The position numbers were made by a program, and so were the translations under genes. Positions 60,804 to 64,000 of a stretch of 64,000 nt of DNA are shown in pieces. Within the stretch, counting starts at the first letter, position 1. Each line of letters opens with the position of its first letter. The notes beneath the pieces are model-generated. The model was not told where the DNA came from. It saw only the letters and a list, made by a program, of their open reading frames with translations, and made no database searches. Source of the stretch: Paraburkholderia saeva (GTDB taxonomy: Bacteria > Pseudomonadota > Gammaproteobacteria > Burkholderiales > Burkholderiaceae); assembly GCF_907164555.1 (NCBI RefSeq), contig NZ_CAJQZC010000007.1, forward strand, positions 248,001 through 312,000, written 5' to 3'.

Positions 60804-61901
60804 TTATGCCTTGTCCTGGACCACACCGCGACGAATCTGATCGAGTTCGATCGATTCGAACAGCGCCTTGAAGTTGCCTTCACCAAAGCCCTGATTTCCC
60901 TTGCGCTGAATGATCTCGAAGAAGATCGGCCCGATCTGGTTTTCAGTGAAGATCTGCAGCAACAGGTCGTCCGGTGCGCCGTCGATCAGGATCTTGCGCT
61001 TGCGCAGTTCATCGAGTGGTTCGCCGTGGCAGGGCACGCGGCGATCGACCAGTTCGTAATACGTGTCGATCGTGTCGAGTAAGGCGATCTTCGAGGCGCG
61101 CAGGCCGTCGACCGTCGCGTAGATGTCACCGGTGCCAAGTGCGATGTGCTGGATGCCTTCGCCGTGATAGGCGTCGAGATATTCCTGGATCTGGCCGGCA
61201 ATCTCGGAACCTTCCTCGTTGATAGGAATACGGATCTTGCCGCACGGCGACGTCATCGCTTTCGATTTCACGCCCGTCACCTTGCCTTCGATATCGAAGT
61301 AACGCACTTCGCGGAAATTGAAGAGCCGCTCGTAGAACTCCGCCCACTCCTGCATGCGGCCGCGATGGACGTTGTGCGTCAGGTGATCGATGTACGTCAG
61401 GCCGTGGCCGTTCGGGTTCGGGTTGGCGCCTTCGATCGGGACAAAATCGACGTCATAAATGCTGATGTCGCCGATGCTGTTCGGCTCCGCGCCATTCTTG
61501 CCCCGCCAGCGGTCGACGAAATAGATCAGCGAATCGCCGATGCCCTTGATCGCTGGAATGTTCAGTTCCATCGGGCCGGTCTTGTTGTCGAAGCCCCATG
61601 CGCCGAGGCCGAGTGCGTGCTGGTAGGCCTTCGCGGCGTCCTGCACGCGAAACGCGATCGCGCAGATCGACGGGCCATGCAGACGCGCAAAGCGCTGGGC
61701 GAACGAATCCGGCTCGGCGTTCACGATGAAGTTGATGTCGCCCTGGCGATACAGCGTCACGTCCTTGTGACGATGCCGCGCGATGGCGGTGAAGCCCATC
61801 TGCTCGAACAGCTTGCCGAGCGCCTTCGGATCCGGTGCGGTGTATTCGATGAACTCGAAACCGTCCGTTCCGACGGGGTTCTCCCAGGTTGAAACCTGCA
61901 T
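60804..61901 (-). CDS. hppD: 4-Hydroxyphenylpyruvate dioxygenase
   Basis: 365 residues. It converts 4-hydroxyphenylpyruvate to homogentisate with Fe(II) and oxygen, in tyrosine catabolism. Two vicinal-oxygen-chelate domains are visible. The iron triad is the first histidine of DHLTHNV, the histidine of GIQHIALGT and the glutamate of GPIFFEIIQRKG. The N-terminus starts directly with FEFIEYTAPDP. It is divergent from an Lrp-type regulator at 62054 with a 152-base shared promoter region, so control by that regulator is likely. No homogentisate genes are in the window. Confidence 0.95.
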   Translation of the reverse strand: MQVSTWENPVGTDGFEFIEYTAPDPKALGKLFEQMGFTAIARHRHKDVTLYRQGDINFIVNAEPDSFAQRFARLHGPSICAIAFRVQDAAKAYQHALGLGAWGFDNKTGPMELNIPAIKGIGDSLIYFVDRWRGKNGAEPNSIGDISIYDVDFVPIEGANPNPNGHGLTYIDHLTHNVHRGRMQEWAEFYERLFNFREVRYFDIEGKVTGVKSKAMTSPCGKIRIPINEEGSEIAGQIQEYLDAYHGEGIQHIALGTGDIYATVDGLRASKIALLDTIDTYYELVDRRVPCHGEPLDELRKRKILIDGAPDDLLLQIFTENQIGPIFFEIIQRKGNQGFGEGNFKALFESIELDQIRRGVVQDKA

Positions 61902-62053
61902 GCGTGTCTCCTGAATCGCGGGGAAATGCGTCTTCCCGTGAATGAATGAGAGCCAGTGTATCGGCGGGAAGGCGACGAAAACTTGCGAACTTAATCGTGC
62001 GTCGCTACGCTGACGCTATTTACTGCCTCGTCAGGCGAAAAAGGCGGCAGAAG

Positions 62054-62575
62054 ATGGCTGAAATTGAGATGGATGCGATCGACCGGCGAATTCTGGCGAT
62101 CCTGCAGGAAAACGGCCGGTTATCGAATCAGGAGATCGCGGAGCGCGTGAATCTTTCGCCGAGCCCCTGCTTGCGGCGCATCCGGCGGCTTGAGGAAAGC
62201 GGCGTCATTCGCGGTTATGTGGCGCTGCTCGATGCGCAACGCCTCGGTCTGGATCTGCTGGCGTACGTCAACGTGCGGCTGGAAAAGCGCGGCAGCCCGA
62301 TTGTGGGCGCGCGCGGCGAGAGCTCGGCGACGGTGCGCCCCGGCGCCACGCACCTGGATCTATTCCGCGCGGCAGTGCAGACGTGGCCGGAAGTGGTCGC
62401 ATGTCACGCGATGGCCGGCGACATGGATTTCCTGCTGCGCGTGCAGGTCGAAGACATGGCGCATTTCTCGAGTTTCGTGCAGGACCAGTTGCTCCACCAT
62501 CCATCGGTGATCGACGTGAAAACGAGTTTCTCGCTCGAAACGATCAAGGAAACGACAGCGCTGCCTGTACGTTGA
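62054..62575 (+). CDS. Lrp/AsnC-family regulator
   Basis: 173 residues from ATG 62054. The N-terminal helix-turn-helix is DAIDRRILAILQENGRLSNQ to NLSPSPCLRRIRRLEESGVI (residues about 6-50). The RAM effector domain follows, with VACHAMAGDMDFLLRVQVEDM (described by residues about 114-134). A 24-residue insert with ARGESSATVRPG near residue 85 is longer than in classical Lrp. It is divergent from hppD, so it probably senses tyrosine, phenylalanine or another amino acid and controls hppD. Confidence 0.9.
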   Translation: MAEIEMDAIDRRILAILQENGRLSNQEIAERVNLSPSPCLRRIRRLEESGVIRGYVALLDAQRLGLDLLAYVNVRLEKRGSPIVGARGESSATVRPGATHLDLFRAAVQTWPEVVACHAMAGDMDFLLRVQVEDMAHFSSFVQDQLLHHPSVIDVKTSFSLETIKETTALPVR

Positions 62576-62615
62576 CCGGGCGCGTGCCTCGACGCGCGAT
62601 GCGTGAGCCGAATGC

Positions 62616-62647
62616 AGAAAGGGCGTCCACTTCGGGACGCCCTTTCT
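62616..62647. terminator. Terminator hairpin after the Lrp-type gene
   Basis: AGAAAGGGCGTCC at 62616-62628 pairs perfectly with GGACGCCCTTTCT at 62635-62647 around ACTTCG. It lies between the converging Lrp and GNAT genes, so it can end both. Confidence 0.85.
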
Positions 62648-62670
62648 CCTTTCCAGATTGATCTGCTGGA

Positions 62671-63339
62671 TTACGCGGCTTCGGCAGCTGGCATGAACGA
62701 TTCGAAGATCTTCGATGCGTTGCGTGCCTGGCGCTTGAGTGCGTAATCGAAGACGGCGGCCTGTTCCTGTAGCATTTCCGCAATGATGCTCGACTGGTCG
62801 GCAGGCTTGAGCGTGAGATACGCGTCGGCTTCGCCGTATGCATATTCGATCTTCATGCCGGACTTCCTGGCGATGTGCATCATGGTCGAATTGCGCGACA
62901 GGCAGTGCATGTACAGCATCGTGACGTGCGTGTTGCGGCTGCGGATCGCAGCGCGCTCGAACAGCTTCGTGCCGATGCCTTCGCCGCGTGCGCTCTCAAG
63001 CACGGATACGCCGAATTCTGCGGTGCGCTTGTCGCCTTCGGCCGGAAGATAGGCCAGGTGGCCCACGCCGGTGAGCTGCAGCTTTGCGTCAAACACGCCG
63101 AAGACCGTGTCACGCTTGAAGTCGATCGTGCGGACGTAGTTCTCAATGACGTGATCCGGGACGATCTGGCCGAAGCGCAGCAGGCGGTCGTCTGCGTCAA
63201 GCGCGAGGAAGTGCGCAAGCAGCCGTTCGCGATCAATCACGTTGAGTTCCCGAACCAGAGCCGGTGCGCGTGCAGCGATGGACAGCGGACGAGCGCTTGT
63301 GGCGATCGGCTGGTTGGCGCGCGTAGTAGTCTGGGTCAT
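62671..63339 (-). CDS. GNAT-family N-acetyltransferase
   Basis: 222 residues. The GNAT core spans residues about 60-180, with GVGHLAYLPAEGDKRTAEFG, the acetyl-CoA loop ESARGEGIGTKLFERAAIRS and MLYMHCLSRNSTMMHIARKS (each quoted within 20 residues). It transfers an acetyl group from acetyl-CoA to an amine; the acceptor is unknown. The first 30 residues are polar and may be flexible. A single-gene unit, converging on the Lrp gene. Confidence 0.88.
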   Translation of the reverse strand: MTQTTTRANQPIATSARPLSIAARAPALVRELNVIDRERLLAHFLALDADDRLLRFGQIVPDHVIENYVRTIDFKRDTVFGVFDAKLQLTGVGHLAYLPAEGDKRTAEFGVSVLESARGEGIGTKLFERAAIRSRNTHVTMLYMHCLSRNSTMMHIARKSGMKIEYAYGEADAYLTLKPADQSSIIAEMLQEQAAVFDYALKRQARNASKIFESFMPAAEAA

Positions 63340-63538
63340 GGCGGTTCTCCTTTTCGTGTGGCGGCATGATGCGCCGCAAAACGAATTCTACCGGAAACGC
63401 CAATTCGTCACTAGGGAAAACCCGTACTTGGATTCGAAGAGTCGCTCTATGTTACTCAGTAAAATCCAATAACATATTGATTTTAATCACTTTATTTGTA
63501 TGACATCGGTCAGCATCCAGAATGCTGCGATGCGCAAT

Positions 63539-64000
63539 TCACTCGCCTGGCCGCAACCCGCGGTCGACTACGGCGACCACCTGTTCCGCGAACTCCGAGT
63601 AGCCCATCCGGCCATCCGGCTTGAGCCATGTGAACGTCCAGTTGATCATGCCGAACACCATCATCGTCAGCGCGGTCTGGTTTTCGCGTGTGGCGCGCTC
63701 CGGGTAGGCGCGCGTCAACTGCCGCGAAAACGCTGCAACGACGTCACGCTGGCGGTTCAGGATGATCTCGCGCTGGGCGTCGACCAGATATTTCACGTCG
63801 TTGAGCAGTGCGACGTGCCGGCTGTGCGACGTCTCGTATTCCGCGAGAAACGCCCGGATCAGTTCGGCGAATGTTTCGCGCTCGCTCAGGCCACGCCGCT
63901 GGCTCGCCCCTTCGACTTCCGCGATGATCAGCATCAGCCGTTTGGTGTAGCGGTCGAGCAGATCGAACAGGATGGCTTCCTTGCTCTCGTAGTAGTGATA
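63539..64000 (-). CDS. TetR-family regulator, 5' end beyond the window
   Basis: About 153 residues are in the window, and the frame is open to base 64000. The readable start YYESKEAILFDLLDRYTKRL is the end of the TetR DNA-binding region (helix 4), so the helix-turn-helix itself lies outside. The ligand-binding part has LLNDVKYLVDAQREII and MVFGMINWTFTWLKPDGRM. The length and composition suggest a regulator of fatty-acid or phenylacetate-type genes (FadR/PaaR-like C-terminal domain), but I cannot confirm that. Confidence 0.82.
   Translation of the reverse strand, partial: YHYYESKEAILFDLLDRYTKRLMLIIAEVEGASQRRGLSERETFAELIRAFLAEYETSHSRHVALLNDVKYLVDAQREIILNRQRDVVAAFSRQLTRAYPERATRENQTALTMMVFGMINWTFTWLKPDGRMGYSEFAEQVVAVVDRGLRPGE

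Noticed and set aside
1..64000. tRNA, rRNA, CRISPR array, prophage or toxin-antitoxin pair
   Set aside because: I scanned gaps for cloverleaf-type arms, regular spaced repeats and phage genes and saw none; short divergent tRNAs could still be missed by eye.

Overview
The window looks like a chromosomal segment of a Burkholderiaceae bacterium, most likely Paraburkholderia or Caballeronia. This rests on the high GC content, the strongly GC-ending codons, the type-2 ArgC, the hybrid malic enzyme, the fused indolepyruvate oxidoreductase, and many families I know from that group (DUF2242, DUF4148-like, DUF1254, NYN-LOTUS). I found no rRNA, tRNA, CRISPR array, prophage or integrase. One intact insertion sequence is present.

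Layout. 1-5540: tail of cca, a long inverted-repeat block, a DUF2905 gene, a MidA-like methyltransferase, a FolM-like reductase with folB, and ttcA. 5857-23184: an accessory catabolic region dominated by one 14-gene same-strand run (6489-22215). That run holds a TTQ amine dehydrogenase set (large subunit, MauE- and MauD-type maturation proteins, light chain), two paralogous monohaem cytochromes c, a DUF1329/DUF1302/RND/YCF48 envelope module, an aldehyde dehydrogenase, an MFS carrier, a class III PLP enzyme and a small-molecule kinase, closed by a convergent EutR-like AraC regulator. 23626-26865: glmU-glmS. 26953-32258: MFS exporter, small envelope proteins, and a winged-helix regulator paired with a TPR membrane protein. 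32544-34336: a small copper-type operon (DUF2946, outer-membrane protein, copC). 34472-45661: mixed single genes (DUF1254, DUF2242 lipoprotein, NYN-LOTUS, HExxH lipoprotein, EamA and LysE exporters, Mut7-C, a beta-hydroxyacid dehydrogenase). 46008-47828: single-domain receiver, a predicted short sRNA, and an ISL3-family element inserted exactly at the sRNA terminator. 47881-56349: argC, a WrbA-like flavoprotein, a PEBP protein behind a structured leader, a LuxR-type response regulator, pyrE, MFS, maeB. 56476-64000: fused indolepyruvate oxidoreductase, hppD, an Lrp-type regulator, a GNAT enzyme and a partial TetR.

How the genes may work together. The 6.5-22.2 kb run reads as a periplasmic oxidation route for primary amines. 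The TTQ enzyme oxidises an amine to an aldehyde and passes electrons to the small cytochromes, and the FeaB-like aldehyde dehydrogenase finishes to the acid. The kinase and class III PLP enzyme look like a second branch that phosphorylates an amino alcohol and eliminates ammonia and phosphate, again giving an aldehyde. The outer-membrane/RND module probably moves or senses a hydrophobic substrate. The gene families are read from sequence; the joint pathway is inference. Elsewhere, the indolepyruvate oxidoreductase, hppD and Lrp genes suggest aromatic amino acid catabolism.
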